64,000 nt of DNA, taken from JBDFMH01 sp047238125. GTDB taxonomy: Bacteria; Pseudomonadota; Alphaproteobacteria; Sphingomonadales; Sphingomonadaceae. The stretch covers positions 2,666,001 through 2,730,000 of the forward strand of contig NZ_JBDFMH010000001.1 in assembly GCF_047238125.1 (NCBI RefSeq). The letters run 5' to 3'. Below, piece by piece: positions 7,954-15,768 of the stretch. Under the pieces are notes generated by a model, which was not told the origin of the DNA, searched no databases, and saw nothing but the letters and a program-made list of their open reading frames with translations. The position numbers and the translations under genes were made by a program. Position 1 is the stretch's first letter. Each line of letters opens with the position of its first letter.

Positions 7954-8636
7954 TGCGGATCGAGGCGCTGGACGGCAGCGCGCAGTTCGATGCCTACTGT
8001 GCCACGCCGGACGGCACGCCACGCGGAGCGATCGTCGTCATCCAGGAAATCTTCGGGATCAACGCTGGCGTCCGCGCACGCTGCGATCGCTGGGCGGCTA
8101 ATGGCTATCTGGCGGTGGCACCCGATCTGTTCTGGCGGTTTGCACCGGGCGTCGACCTGGATCCGGATCGTCCGGAGGATTTCAAGCAGGCGCTGCAGTT
8201 GCTGCAGCAGTTCGAGACCGATCCTGCAGTCGCCGATATCGAGGCGGTGATCCGTGTCGCCCGCAAGGACAGCGGCGGCCGGGTCGGCGTCGTCGGCTAC
8301 TGTCTCGGCGGCAAGCTCGCTTATCTGGCGGCCACCCGAACCGACACCGATGCCAGCGTCGGCTATTATGGCGGCGGTATCCACGAGATGCTTTCGGAAA
8401 GCCATGCGATCGCGCGCCCGCTGATGCTGCACTTTGCCGAGGCTGACCATTTCATCGATGCGGAGGCTCGGGCTGCGGTCCATGCCGCGCTCGATGGCAA
8501 TGGCCATGTCGTGATCCACGAATATCCCGGCGTCGATCATGGCTTCGCTACAGAGACCGGCAAACGTCGCGATGAAGCGGCGGCCAACCTTGCGGACGAG
8601 CGCGCGGCTGCCTTCTTCGCGGAGCATGTGGGATGA
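7941..8636 (+). CDS. Dienelactone hydrolase family protein
   Basis: This 231-residue alpha/beta hydrolase has the carboxymethylenebutenolidase layout. Cys121 lies in the nucleophile elbow GYCLGG, Asp169 follows LMLHFAEAD, His200 is in GVDHGF, and Glu36 is in IQEIFG, which in the family gates the Cys. The true substrate cannot be read; many homologues act outside chloroaromatic degradation. The ATG at 7941 has an AGGGAG ribosome-binding site 7 bases upstream. An in-frame ATG at 7953 overlaps the ogt stop (TGATG) and is an alternative. The downstream reductase overlaps by 4 bases. Confidence 0.88.
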   Translation: MGRLMRIEALDGSAQFDAYCATPDGTPRGAIVVIQEIFGINAGVRARCDRWAANGYLAVAPDLFWRFAPGVDLDPDRPEDFKQALQLLQQFETDPAVADIEAVIRVARKDSGGRVGVVGYCLGGKLAYLAATRTDTDASVGYYGGGIHEMLSESHAIARPLMLHFAEADHFIDAEARAAVHAALDGNGHVVIHEYPGVDHGFATETGKRRDEAAANLADERAAAFFAEHVG

Positions 8637-9610
8637 TCGACTGGCGACTGCTGATCCGGACCACGGGCGGGTCGGAGGTGATCGAGCGGGAGACGATCGA
8701 GACACCTGTGCCCGGTCCCGGCGAGCTGCGCGTGCGGCACTATGCGGTCGGTGTGAACTATATCGATGTCTACCACCGCTCGGGTCTCTACCCGTTGCCG
8801 CTGCCGACCGGGCTCGGCAGCGAAGCCGCTGGCGTTGTCGAAGCGGTCGGTGATGGCGTGACCGACCTGCAGCCTGGCGATCGCGTCGCTTATATGGCAC
8901 ATGTGCCGGGCACCTATGCCAATGTCGGCATTGCCCGCGCGGATCGCACGACGAAGCTGCCGGAGGCGATCGGATTCGATGTAGCAGCAGCCGCGCTGCT
9001 GAAGGGCTGCACGGTCGAAGCGCTGCTCGAGCGCTGCGCGCGGGTCGGGCCTGGCATGGCGATCCTCGTCCATGCCGCGGCCGGCGGGGTCGGATCGATG
9101 ATGGTGCCTTGGGCGAAATCGCTGGGCGCGTTCGTGATCGCGCACGCAGGATCGTCCGAGAAGGCAGCGCGGGCCAAGGCGGCCGGTGCCGATGTCGCGC
9201 TCTCCGATCCGTTCGATGTGCTGGCCGATGCGGTGCGAAATCTGACCGGTGGGCGTGGTGTGGATGCAGCGTTCGATGGCGTCGGTGCCGCCAGTTGGGG
9301 CGCATCGCTGGCGTCGCTGGCGGTGCGCGGCCTGCTGGTCAGCTATGGCAACGCATCGGGCCCGGTTCCGCCCTTCACCACACTCGATCTCACGCGCGCG
9401 GGATCGGTGTTCGTCACCCGCCCGACCGTGTTCGATTACCTGCGCGACCCCGGCAGCTTCGGGCTGTCGGCGAAGCGGGTCTGGGACATGATCGCGGACG
9501 GCCATGTCCCGATCGAGATCGGACAACGCTTTCCACTCGACGCCGCGGCGGAAGCCCACCGCGCGCTGGAAGCGCGGAAGACGACAGGAGCGACTATCCT
9601 GGAAGTCTGA
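8633..9610 (+). CDS. Quinone oxidoreductase-like zinc-independent alcohol dehydrogenase family protein
   Basis: This 325-residue medium-chain reductase has NYIDVYHRSGLYP and LGSEAAGVVE in the catalytic domain and the NADPH-binding AAAGGVGS loop at 148-155. These are hallmarks of the QOR/crotonyl reductase-like group that lacks catalytic zinc. It would reduce quinones or enones with NADPH in the cytosol. The start overlaps the hydrolase stop by 4 bases (ATGA), so ogt, the hydrolase and this gene form one unit, possibly for electrophile or alkylation damage; that link is inference. It converges on rho. Confidence 0.87.
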   Translation: MIDWRLLIRTTGGSEVIERETIETPVPGPGELRVRHYAVGVNYIDVYHRSGLYPLPLPTGLGSEAAGVVEAVGDGVTDLQPGDRVAYMAHVPGTYANVGIARADRTTKLPEAIGFDVAAAALLKGCTVEALLERCARVGPGMAILVHAAAGGVGSMMVPWAKSLGAFVIAHAGSSEKAARAKAAGADVALSDPFDVLADAVRNLTGGRGVDAAFDGVGAASWGASLASLAVRGLLVSYGNASGPVPPFTTLDLTRAGSVFVTRPTVFDYLRDPGSFGLSAKRVWDMIADGHVPIEIGQRFPLDAAAEAHRALEARKTTGATILEV

Positions 9611-9648
9611 AGACTAAACTGCGAGATAAGGCTTGAACTCGAATATTC

Positions 9649-10905
9649 TCAGGAATTCATCGAGTCGAAAAAGTCTTCGTTGGTCTTCGAATCCTTCATC
9701 TTGTCGAGCAGGAACTCCATCGCGTCGATCGTGCCCATCTGCATCAGGATGCGACGCAGCACCCACATCTTGCTGAGCTTGCCCTTGTCGACCAGCAGCT
9801 CTTCCTTGCGGGTGCCGGACTTGCCAACATCCATCGCCGGGAAGATGCGCTTGTCGGCCACCTTGCGGTCGAGCACGATTTCCGAGTTACCGGTGCCCTT
9901 GAATTCCTCGAAGATCACCTCGTCCATGCGGCTGCCGGTATCGATCAGCGCGGTGGCGATGATCGAGAGCGAGCCGCCTTCCTCGATGTTGCGCGCCGCA
10001 CCGAAGAAGCGCTTCGGCCGCTGCAACGCATTGGCGTCAACACCGCCGGTCAACACCTTGCCCGAAGACGGCACGACGGTGTTGTAGGCGCGACCGAGGC
10101 GGGTGATGCTGTCGAGCAGGATCACGACATCCTTCTTGTGCTCGACAAGCCGCTTGGCCTTTTCGATCACCATCTCGGCGACCTGCACGTGGCGCTGCGC
10201 GGGCTCGTCGAAGGTGGAGGAGATCACCTCGCCCTTCACGCTGCGCTGCATATCGGTCACTTCCTCGGGCCGCTCGTCGATCAGGAGCACGATGAGGAAT
10301 ACTTCGGGATGATTGTCGGTGATCGCGCGCGCCATGTTCTGCAGCAGCACGGTCTTGCCGACGCGCGGCGGCGCCACGATCAACGCACGCTGGCCCTTGC
10401 CCTGCGGCGCAACGATATCGATCACCCGCGCGGACTTGTCCTTGATGGTCGGATCCTGGGGATCCAGCGTCAGCTTCGATTCCGGGTAGAGCGGCGTCAG
10501 ATTGTCGAAGTTGACACGGTGGCGCACGACATCGGGATCGTCGAAATTGATCGAGACGAGCTTGGTCAGCGCGAAATAGCGTTCGCCATCCTTTGGCGCG
10601 CGGATCTCGCCTTCGACCGTGTCGCCGGTACGGATGCCATATTTACGAACCTGGTTGGGCGAGATGTAGATATCGTCGGGCCCGGCCAGATAATTGGCCT
10701 GCGGGCTGCGCAGGAAGCCGAAGCCGTCGGGCAGCACTTCGATCGTGCCTTCGCCCATGATCTGCTCGCCGCGCTCGGCCTGTTCCTTCAGGATTGCGAA
10801 CAGCAGGTCCTGCTTGCGCAGCGTCGACGCGCCTTCGACGCCGAGCTCTTCTGCCATCGCGACCAGGTCGGCCGGGGTCTTCTTCTTCAATTCCTTGAGA
10901 TGCAT
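9649..10905 (-). CDS. rho: Transcription termination factor Rho
   Basis: This 418-residue hexameric RNA helicase has an N-terminal helix bundle (MHLKELKKKTPADLV), the cold-shock-like RNA-binding domain (GFGFLRSP, 62-69), Walker A VAPPRVGKT (178-186), and the LLDSITRLGRAYNT segment with its conserved Arg. It lacks the large inserted domain of some actinobacterial Rho. It stands alone with a promoter-like site about 120 bases upstream. Its position one gene pair from hemE matches alphaproteobacterial origin regions. Confidence 0.98.
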   Translation of the reverse strand: MHLKELKKKTPADLVAMAEELGVEGASTLRKQDLLFAILKEQAERGEQIMGEGTIEVLPDGFGFLRSPQANYLAGPDDIYISPNQVRKYGIRTGDTVEGEIRAPKDGERYFALTKLVSINFDDPDVVRHRVNFDNLTPLYPESKLTLDPQDPTIKDKSARVIDIVAPQGKGQRALIVAPPRVGKTVLLQNMARAITDNHPEVFLIVLLIDERPEEVTDMQRSVKGEVISSTFDEPAQRHVQVAEMVIEKAKRLVEHKKDVVILLDSITRLGRAYNTVVPSSGKVLTGGVDANALQRPKRFFGAARNIEEGGSLSIIATALIDTGSRMDEVIFEEFKGTGNSEIVLDRKVADKRIFPAMDVGKSGTRKEELLVDKGKLSKMWVLRRILMQMGTIDAMEFLLDKMKDSKTNEDFFDSMNS

Positions 10906-11028
10906 GGGAATTTCCTGGGATTCTGGAGCAGGCGGGCAAGCGCTGGCGACGATCGGACGATGTCAGGCGGATGATGTCTGGCTGCGGGATAGCGCCCGCT
11001 CGAGCGGCAGGCATCCTCTTGAGCCCCG

Positions 11029-11057
11029 CGCCTATGCCGCGAGGCAGGGCAAGTCAA
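11029..11057 (-). promoter_or_regulatory. Predicted promoter of rho
   Basis: On the minus strand, TTGACT (11057-11052), a 17-base spacer and TAGGCG (11034-11029) give the same layout as the rpmJ promoter; both spacers end in GCA before TAGG. Transcription would start near 11022, leaving a leader of about 117 bases before rho, room for the autoregulation known for rho genes. Confidence 0.55.
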
Positions 11058-11091
11058 TTGCGAATTCCTCAGCCCTATGGCGAAGCGCAAG

Positions 11092-11550
11092 TCAGAACGG
11101 GCGCACGATCACCAGGATCACGATCAGCGCGGTCGCGATGCCGGGCACCTCGTTCATCAGCCGCAGCGCCTTGCCGCTCACCGGCCGCTGGCCACGCGCC
11201 AGCTTCTTGCCATAGCCGACCATATAGCCGTGATAGGCGCTCAGGCCGATCACCAGCAGCAGCTTGGCGTGGAACCAGCCTTCGGCCCACGCGCCGGTGA
11301 TCCATGCCAGGGTGAGGCCCAGGATCCAGACCAGGGCCATCGCCGGGGTCAGGATGATCGTTCGCAGCTTGCGCTCGCGGTCGATCCAGCGCCGCTCCTC
11401 GTCTGACCCGGGCGCGCTTTCCTGATGATAGACATAATAGCGCGGCAGCATGAACAGCCCGGCGATCCAGAAGATCACGAAGATCAGATGCGCAGCCTTG
11501 ATCCAGGCATAGGTCATGGTCAGGGCAGCTCCGATCGTTCCGGAAGTCAC
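11092..11550 (-). CDS. hemJ: Protoporphyrinogen oxidase HemJ
   Basis: This 152-residue membrane protein has four predicted transmembrane segments. Its first helix, KAAHLIFVIFWIAGLFMLPR, carries the conserved His and Arg of HemJ, and the LMNEVPG motif lies near the end. HemJ oxidises protoporphyrinogen IX to protoporphyrin IX in the haem pathway of many alphaproteobacteria. It overlaps hemE by 4 bases, which strongly supports the haem role. A second in-frame ATG 11 codons downstream is possible, but the overlap favours the first. Confidence 0.92.
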   Translation of the reverse strand: MTSGTIGAALTMTYAWIKAAHLIFVIFWIAGLFMLPRYYVYHQESAPGSDEERRWIDRERKLRTIILTPAMALVWILGLTLAWITGAWAEGWFHAKLLLVIGLSAYHGYMVGYGKKLARGQRPVSGKALRLMNEVPGIATALIVILVIVRPF

Positions 11551-12605
11551 GGGCGCACCGGATCGCGCAGCATCGCGCGCAGCCGTTCGACATGCGCGAT
11601 CGGCGTATCAGGCAGGATGCCATGACCGAGGTTGAAGACATGCGGCCTGCCGTCGAACGCGCGCCGGATCCGCGCCACCGCATCGTCGAGCGCCGCGCCG
11701 CCCGCGATCAGCGCAAGCGGGTCGAGATTGCCCTGCACAGGCAGCGTCGCCGGCAGGTTGGCGTTCGCCCACACCGGATCGACCGTCTCGTCGATGCCGA
11801 TCGCATCCACGCCGGTCTCGCGCGCATAGGCAGCCAGCTTGGCGCCCGATCCCTTGGGAAAACCGATTACCGGCGTATCAGGTCGCGCCGCATGCAGCCG
11901 CGCCACCAGCCGTGCGGTCGGCGCGATCACCCAAGCCTCATATTGCGCCGGGGAAAGGCTGCCGGCCCAGCTGTCGAACAACTGTACCGCATCCACACCC
12001 GCATCGATCTGGCCCAACAGATAATCGAACGTGGCATCCTCGATCAGCCCGATCAGTGACTGGAACGCCACGGGATCGCCATAAGCCAGCCGCCGCGCCT
12101 CGGCCTGCTCCTTGGAACCGGCGCCTGCCACCATGTAGGTCGCCACCGTCCAGGGTGAGCCCGCAAAGCCCAGGAAGGTCGTCTCGGGCGGCAACTGGGC
12201 CGCCACTTTGCGCACCGTCTGGTAGACCGGCTCCAGCCGCTCGGGCACCTTTTGCAAGCCAGCCCAGACGCCATCGACCAGCGGAGGCGAGAGCCGCGGC
12301 CCCTCGCCCGGCCCAAACGTCAGATCTTGGCCCAGTGCGTGAGGGATCACGAGGATGTCGGAAAACAGGATCGCGCCATCGAAGCCGAACCGGCGGATCG
12401 GCTGGATCGTCACTTCGGCCGCGGCGTCGCTGTCGTGCACCAGCGCCAGGAAGCCGCCCTTGTCGGCCCGCAGCGCGCGATACTCGGGCAGGTAGCGCCC
12501 TGCCTGCCGCATCAGCCAGACCGGCGGGGGATCGCGCCGATCGCCGCGCAGCACTGCGAGCAGGGGGCGATCGACGGTGCTCGTCGGGACCGGCGCGGGC
12601 TCCAT
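11547..12605 (-). CDS. hemE: Uroporphyrinogen decarboxylase
   Basis: This 352-residue enzyme decarboxylates uroporphyrinogen III to coproporphyrinogen III. The N-terminal signature PVWLMRQAGRYLPEYR, the FSDIL segment with the catalytic Asp and the C-terminal FNLGHGILPDTP are all present. An AAGGA ribosome-binding site lies 5 bases upstream of the ATG. It overlaps hemJ by 4 bases. In Caulobacter and Rickettsia the chromosomal origin lies beside hemE, and here the upstream gap carries DnaA-box-like repeats. Confidence 0.97.
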   Translation of the reverse strand: MEPAPVPTSTVDRPLLAVLRGDRRDPPPVWLMRQAGRYLPEYRALRADKGGFLALVHDSDAAAEVTIQPIRRFGFDGAILFSDILVIPHALGQDLTFGPGEGPRLSPPLVDGVWAGLQKVPERLEPVYQTVRKVAAQLPPETTFLGFAGSPWTVATYMVAGAGSKEQAEARRLAYGDPVAFQSLIGLIEDATFDYLLGQIDAGVDAVQLFDSWAGSLSPAQYEAWVIAPTARLVARLHAARPDTPVIGFPKGSGAKLAAYARETGVDAIGIDETVDPVWANANLPATLPVQGNLDPLALIAGGAALDDAVARIRRAFDGRPHVFNLGHGILPDTPIAHVERLRAMLRDPVRP

Positions 12606-12613
12606 ATCTATCC

Positions 12614-12650
12614 TTAAGAGAGAATCTAAGAGAATCTGTAGAGGCTAGTA
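12614..12650. repeat. AT-richer tandem 10-mer track, possible DNA unwinding element
   Basis: AGAGAATCT occurs twice at 10-base spacing (12619-12627 and 12629-12637) inside the most AT-rich part of the hemE-ppsR gap. One helical turn of spacing and the location next to DnaA-box-like sites suggest the melting region of the origin. That role is inferred. Confidence 0.4.
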
Positions 12651-12749
12651 GGCGGCGTGATGCCGGGGTTTATTCCGCCCGCCCCGACTTGCCAACAGCT
12701 TGACCGGGCGGACCACGCGGAATTGCGCGATTCGCCAGCGCTGTCCCCA

Positions 12750-12790
12750 TTGTCCACAGGCTGTGGATCGCCGTTGTCCCCTGTGGATCG
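12750..12790. promoter_or_regulatory. Cluster of DnaA-box-like sites
   Basis: TTGTCCACA (12750-12758) matches the DnaA box TTATCCACA at 8 of 9. It is followed by two reverse-oriented TGTGGATCG copies (12762-12770, 12782-12790), each 7 of 9. The first two form a perfect inverted repeat TCCACAG-g-CTGTGGA (12753-12767). Confidence 0.65.
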
Positions 12791-12872
12791 ATCCGCGAAC
12801 GGCCGGCTGTCAGCGGGGATCGATCGGGCGCTTGTCCCAGGCGGGCGGTATCCGCTAGCGCGGTCCCCATGC

Positions 12873-12881
12873 TTGTCCACA
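12873..12881. promoter_or_regulatory. DnaA-box-like site next to ppsR
   Basis: TTGTCCACA, 8 of 9 to the DnaA box, lies 13 bases before the ppsR start. It is part of a second copy of the GTCCCCAT-TGTCCACAGGCT module found at 12743-12762. Confidence 0.6.
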
Positions 12882-12894
12882 GGCTTCTACGCTG

Positions 12895-13707
12895 ATGCGC
12901 ATTCACCTCCATCTGCTCTCCGATTCCACTGGCGAGACGCTCGAGGCGATCGCCAAGGCTGGCCTTGCCCAATATGACGGGGTGGAGACGATCAAGCATT
13001 TCTGGCCGATGGTGCGATCGGAAGGGCATCTCGATCGGGTGCTGATCGAGATCGCGCAGAAGCCCGGGCTCGTCATCTACACGCTGGTCAATCCCGATGT
13101 GCGCCGGAAGCTCGAGACGCGGTGCAACGCGCTCGGCCTGCCGACGGTCGCCGCGCTCGATCCGGTATTCGATGCGCTGTCGCATCTGCTGGGCCAGGAA
13201 AAGAGCGTGCGACCCGGCCGCCAGCACACCATGGACGCCGCCTATTTCGATCGGGTCGAGGCGATCCAGTTCACGATCGCGCATGACGACGGCATCGGAG
13301 CGGAGGATTGGGAGGAAGCCGACATCCTGCTCGCCGGCGTCTCGCGCTCGTCCAAGACGCCGACCTCCATCTATCTCGCGAACCGCGGCTACAAGACCGC
13401 GAATATCCCGCTAGTGATCGAATCGCCGCCGCCGACGTCACTCTATGATCTCCAGCATCCGCTGGTGGTCGGTTTGACGACCAGTGCCGATCGCCTGGTG
13501 CAGGTCCGCCGTAACCGCCTGCTTTCGCTGAACCAGGCGCCTGAAACCGCTTATGTCGATCAGGAGAAGGTCGCTGCCGAGCTGGCGTTCGCGCGACGGA
13601 TCTTCTCCGATCGCGGCTGGCCGGTGATCGACGTCAGCCGGCGATCGATCGAGGAAACGGCGGCGGCGATCATCAACCTGCTCGGTGAACGGCGGGCGAC
13701 ATCATGA
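12895..13707 (+). CDS. ppsR: Pyruvate, phosphate/water dikinase regulatory protein (DUF299 kinase/pyrophosphorylase)
   Basis: This 270-residue protein has LLSDSTGET at the N-terminus and the P-loop GVSRSSKTPTS at 148-158, both typical of the DUF299 family. These enzymes phosphorylate and dephosphorylate a threonine of PEP synthase or pyruvate phosphate dikinase, using ADP as donor and phosphate as acceptor. The dikinase partner is not in this window, so PPDK versus PPS cannot be told. It is the first rightward gene after the probable origin, and its stop overlaps maf by 4 bases. Confidence 0.93.
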   Translation: MRIHLHLLSDSTGETLEAIAKAGLAQYDGVETIKHFWPMVRSEGHLDRVLIEIAQKPGLVIYTLVNPDVRRKLETRCNALGLPTVAALDPVFDALSHLLGQEKSVRPGRQHTMDAAYFDRVEAIQFTIAHDDGIGAEDWEEADILLAGVSRSSKTPTSIYLANRGYKTANIPLVIESPPPTSLYDLQHPLVVGLTTSADRLVQVRRNRLLSLNQAPETAYVDQEKVAAELAFARRIFSDRGWPVIDVSRRSIEETAAAIINLLGERRATS

Positions 13708-14300
13708 GGCTGATCCTGGCGTCGCAATCGCCGGCGCGCCGCGCGATGCTGGCGGCGGCGGACGTGCCGCACGAGGCGATGGCGGCCGGCGTGGACGAGG
13801 AACCGTTCAAGCAGGCGCTGCGTGCCGAAGGGCGCGATGCCCGTGCGCTTGCCGACGCATTGGCAGAACTCAAGGCAATGCGGCTGTCGGTGCGCTTTCC
13901 GGATGCGCTGGTGCTGGGCTGCGATACCACCGTTGCGCTCGATGATGGCACGATGCTCGACAAGCCGGAGGATCGCGATGATGCAGCCGCGCAGTTGCGC
14001 CTCCTTTCCGGGCGGCGCCACCGGCTGTGGAGCGCGGCGGTGATCTGCCGGGCCGGGGTTGCAGAGTGGCGTCACGTCGCGGTCGCTGCGCTGCATGTCC
14101 GTCCGCTCTCGGATGCCTTCATCGACGCCTATCTCGACCGCGAATGGCCGGCGATCGCAGGGTGCGTGGGCGGATACCGGCTGGAAGGCCCCGGCGTGCA
14201 ACTGTTCGCGCGGATCGAAGGCGATCATTTCACCATCCTCGGCCTGCCGCTGCTGGCGTTGCTCGATCATCTCCGCCAGCGTGGGACCTTGGCGTCATGA
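13704..14300 (+). CDS. maf: Maf-family nucleoside triphosphate pyrophosphatase
   Basis: This 198-residue protein begins with LILASQSPARRAML, the Maf signature SxSPxR, and has VLGCDTTVALDDGTMLDKP with the conserved Asp and KP. Maf proteins hydrolyse non-canonical or pyrimidine nucleoside triphosphates to monophosphates, a house-cleaning role also linked to division arrest. Which of the substrate subfamilies it belongs to is not clear from motifs. Both ends overlap neighbours by 4 bases (ppsR, aroE). Confidence 0.93.
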   Translation: MRLILASQSPARRAMLAAADVPHEAMAAGVDEEPFKQALRAEGRDARALADALAELKAMRLSVRFPDALVLGCDTTVALDDGTMLDKPEDRDDAAAQLRLLSGRRHRLWSAAVICRAGVAEWRHVAVAALHVRPLSDAFIDAYLDREWPAIAGCVGGYRLEGPGVQLFARIEGDHFTILGLPLLALLDHLRQRGTLAS

Positions 14301-15148
14301 CCGTCTATGCCGAAGTGATCGGTGATCCGATCGCACAATCCAAGTCGCCCGCGATCCATGGTTTCTGGATCGATCGGCTCGGCATCGACGCGGCCTATCG
14401 TTGCTGCCATGTCACCGCCGATGACCTGACGGACTATCTCACCGAACGGCGCGCCGATCCTGAATGGCGGGGCTGCAACGTCACCATGCCGCACAAGCAG
14501 GCGATCATGCCGTTGCTTGACAGGATCGATACGGCTGCGGCGCGGATCGGCGCGGTCAATACGGTCGTCCGTGCGGAGGATGGGGGGCTGATCGGCCACA
14601 ATAGCGATGCGCGCGGTTTTCTGGAACCACTGCAATCGCTGCTTTCGCAGCGGCATCTGTTCCGCATGGCGCGTATCCTGGGTGCCGGCGGCGCTGCCCG
14701 CGCGATCGTCTGCGCGCTTGCCGATCGGGGCTTCACGCTGGTGCTGGCCGCCCGCGATCCCGCCAAGGCACAGGCGCTGCTCGATGAACTCGCACCGGGC
14801 GATCATCATGTGACGACGCTCGACCATTTCGCGTCGCCGACCGATTTCGCCTTCGATGATCGCGAAGCGTGCCTCGACCTTATCGTCAATACCAGTCCGC
14901 TCGGCATGGCCGGCCAACCGCCGCTGGCGTTCGACATGACCCACGCCCCGCCCGGCAGCATCGTCTATGATATCGTGACGTCACCCGTGCGCACGCCGTT
15001 GCTGGATGATGCCGAAGCTGCCGGTTTTCGTACGATCGACGGGATCGCGATGCTGATCGGGCAGGCTGCGATCGCCTTCGCGCTGTTCTTCGGCACCGCG
15101 CCGCCGCGCACGGACGACGCCGAATTGCGCGCGCTGCTCGGCGCATGA
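14297..15148 (+). CDS. aroE: Shikimate dehydrogenase (NADP+)
   Basis: This 283-residue enzyme reduces 3-dehydroshikimate to shikimate. The shikimate-binding motif SKSPAIHGFW, the NVTMPHK motif with the catalytic Lys, NTVV, GHNSDARGF with the conserved Asp, and the GAGGAARAI NADP loop are all visible. I chose the ATG at 14297 over upstream starts because it begins the conserved MTVYAEVIGDPIAQSKSP and overlaps the maf stop (ATGA). It overlaps coaE by 4 bases. Confidence 0.96.
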   Translation: MTVYAEVIGDPIAQSKSPAIHGFWIDRLGIDAAYRCCHVTADDLTDYLTERRADPEWRGCNVTMPHKQAIMPLLDRIDTAAARIGAVNTVVRAEDGGLIGHNSDARGFLEPLQSLLSQRHLFRMARILGAGGAARAIVCALADRGFTLVLAARDPAKAQALLDELAPGDHHVTTLDHFASPTDFAFDDREACLDLIVNTSPLGMAGQPPLAFDMTHAPPGSIVYDIVTSPVRTPLLDDAEAAGFRTIDGIAMLIGQAAIAFALFFGTAPPRTDDAELRALLGA

Positions 15149-15768
15149 CGATCCTGCTCGGGCTGACCGGATCGATCGGCATGGGCAAGTCGACCGTGGC
15201 GGGCATGTTCCGCAAACTGGGCGTGCCGGTGTTCGATGCGGATGCGGAAGTCCATCGGCTGCAAGGGCCGGGCGGCCGCCTGATCGCGGCAATCGAAGCG
15301 CAATTTCCTGGCACGACGAGTATCGCCGGTGTCGATCGACGGGCGTTGGGGCGGGCGGTGCTTGGCGATACGGTCGCGCTCGGCCGGCTCGAACGGTTGA
15401 TTCATCCGCAGGTCGAGCAGGCACGCCGCCGCTTCCTCGCCCGCCATCGCGCCGATCGAGTCGTCGTGGTCGATGTCCCGCTGCTGTTCGAAAAGGGGGG
15501 GTGGCGGCGCGTCGATGCCGTCGCCGTGGTGTCCGCGCCGGCCTGGGTGCAGCGCCGCCGCGTCCTGGCCAGACCAGGCATGACGCCGGCCAAACTCAAG
15601 CAAATCCGGGGCTTACAGATTCCCGACGCGGAAAAGCGGCGGCGTGCCGATTTCGTGATCGAGACTGCGCGGTCGCCGGCTGTGACACGGGGCCAGGTGA
15701 AGGCGCTGCTCGCTTGCCTATCCGCGCGCGGAGTCCGATATTGTCGTTATGCGCGAAATCGTCTTTGA
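15145..15768 (+). CDS. coaE: Dephospho-CoA kinase
   Basis: This 207-residue P-loop kinase has GLTGSIGMGKSTVAGMF at the N-terminus, FDADAEVH with the conserved Asp, HPQV, and VDVPLLFE. It catalyses the last step of coenzyme A synthesis. The start overlaps aroE by 4 bases, and its last 20 bases overlap dnaQ in another frame. This accounts for its arginine-rich C-terminal tail. Confidence 0.95.
   Translation: MTILLGLTGSIGMGKSTVAGMFRKLGVPVFDADAEVHRLQGPGGRLIAAIEAQFPGTTSIAGVDRRALGRAVLGDTVALGRLERLIHPQVEQARRRFLARHRADRVVVVDVPLLFEKGGWRRVDAVAVVSAPAWVQRRRVLARPGMTPAKLKQIRGLQIPDAEKRRRADFVIETARSPAVTRGQVKALLACLSARGVRYCRYARNRL

Larger units (their letters stand above)
12606..12894. other. oriC: Probable chromosomal replication origin (oriC)
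   Basis: This 289-base gap between divergent hemE and ppsR is the longest non-coding stretch in the window. It holds two exact TTGTCCACAGGCT repeats (12750-12762, 12873-12885), each preceded by GTCCCCAT, and two TGTGGATCG sequences (12762-12770, 12782-12790), all DnaA-box-like. An AT-richer track with a 10-base tandem repeat lies at the hemE end. Alphaproteobacterial origins are known beside hemE, and parAB with three parS-like sites lies 7-9 kb away. Flanking housekeeping genes mostly point away from it. Confidence 0.7.

Noticed and set aside
12614..12628. CtrA-type site (TTAA-N7-TTAA) in the origin gap
   Set aside because: TTAA at 12614 is followed after 7 bases by TCTA, two mismatches from the second half.
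12832..12861. ppsR promoter TTGTCC-N18-TAGCGC
   Set aside because: Spacer and -10 fit poorly, and TTGTCCC here may be a weak DnaA-box-like site.
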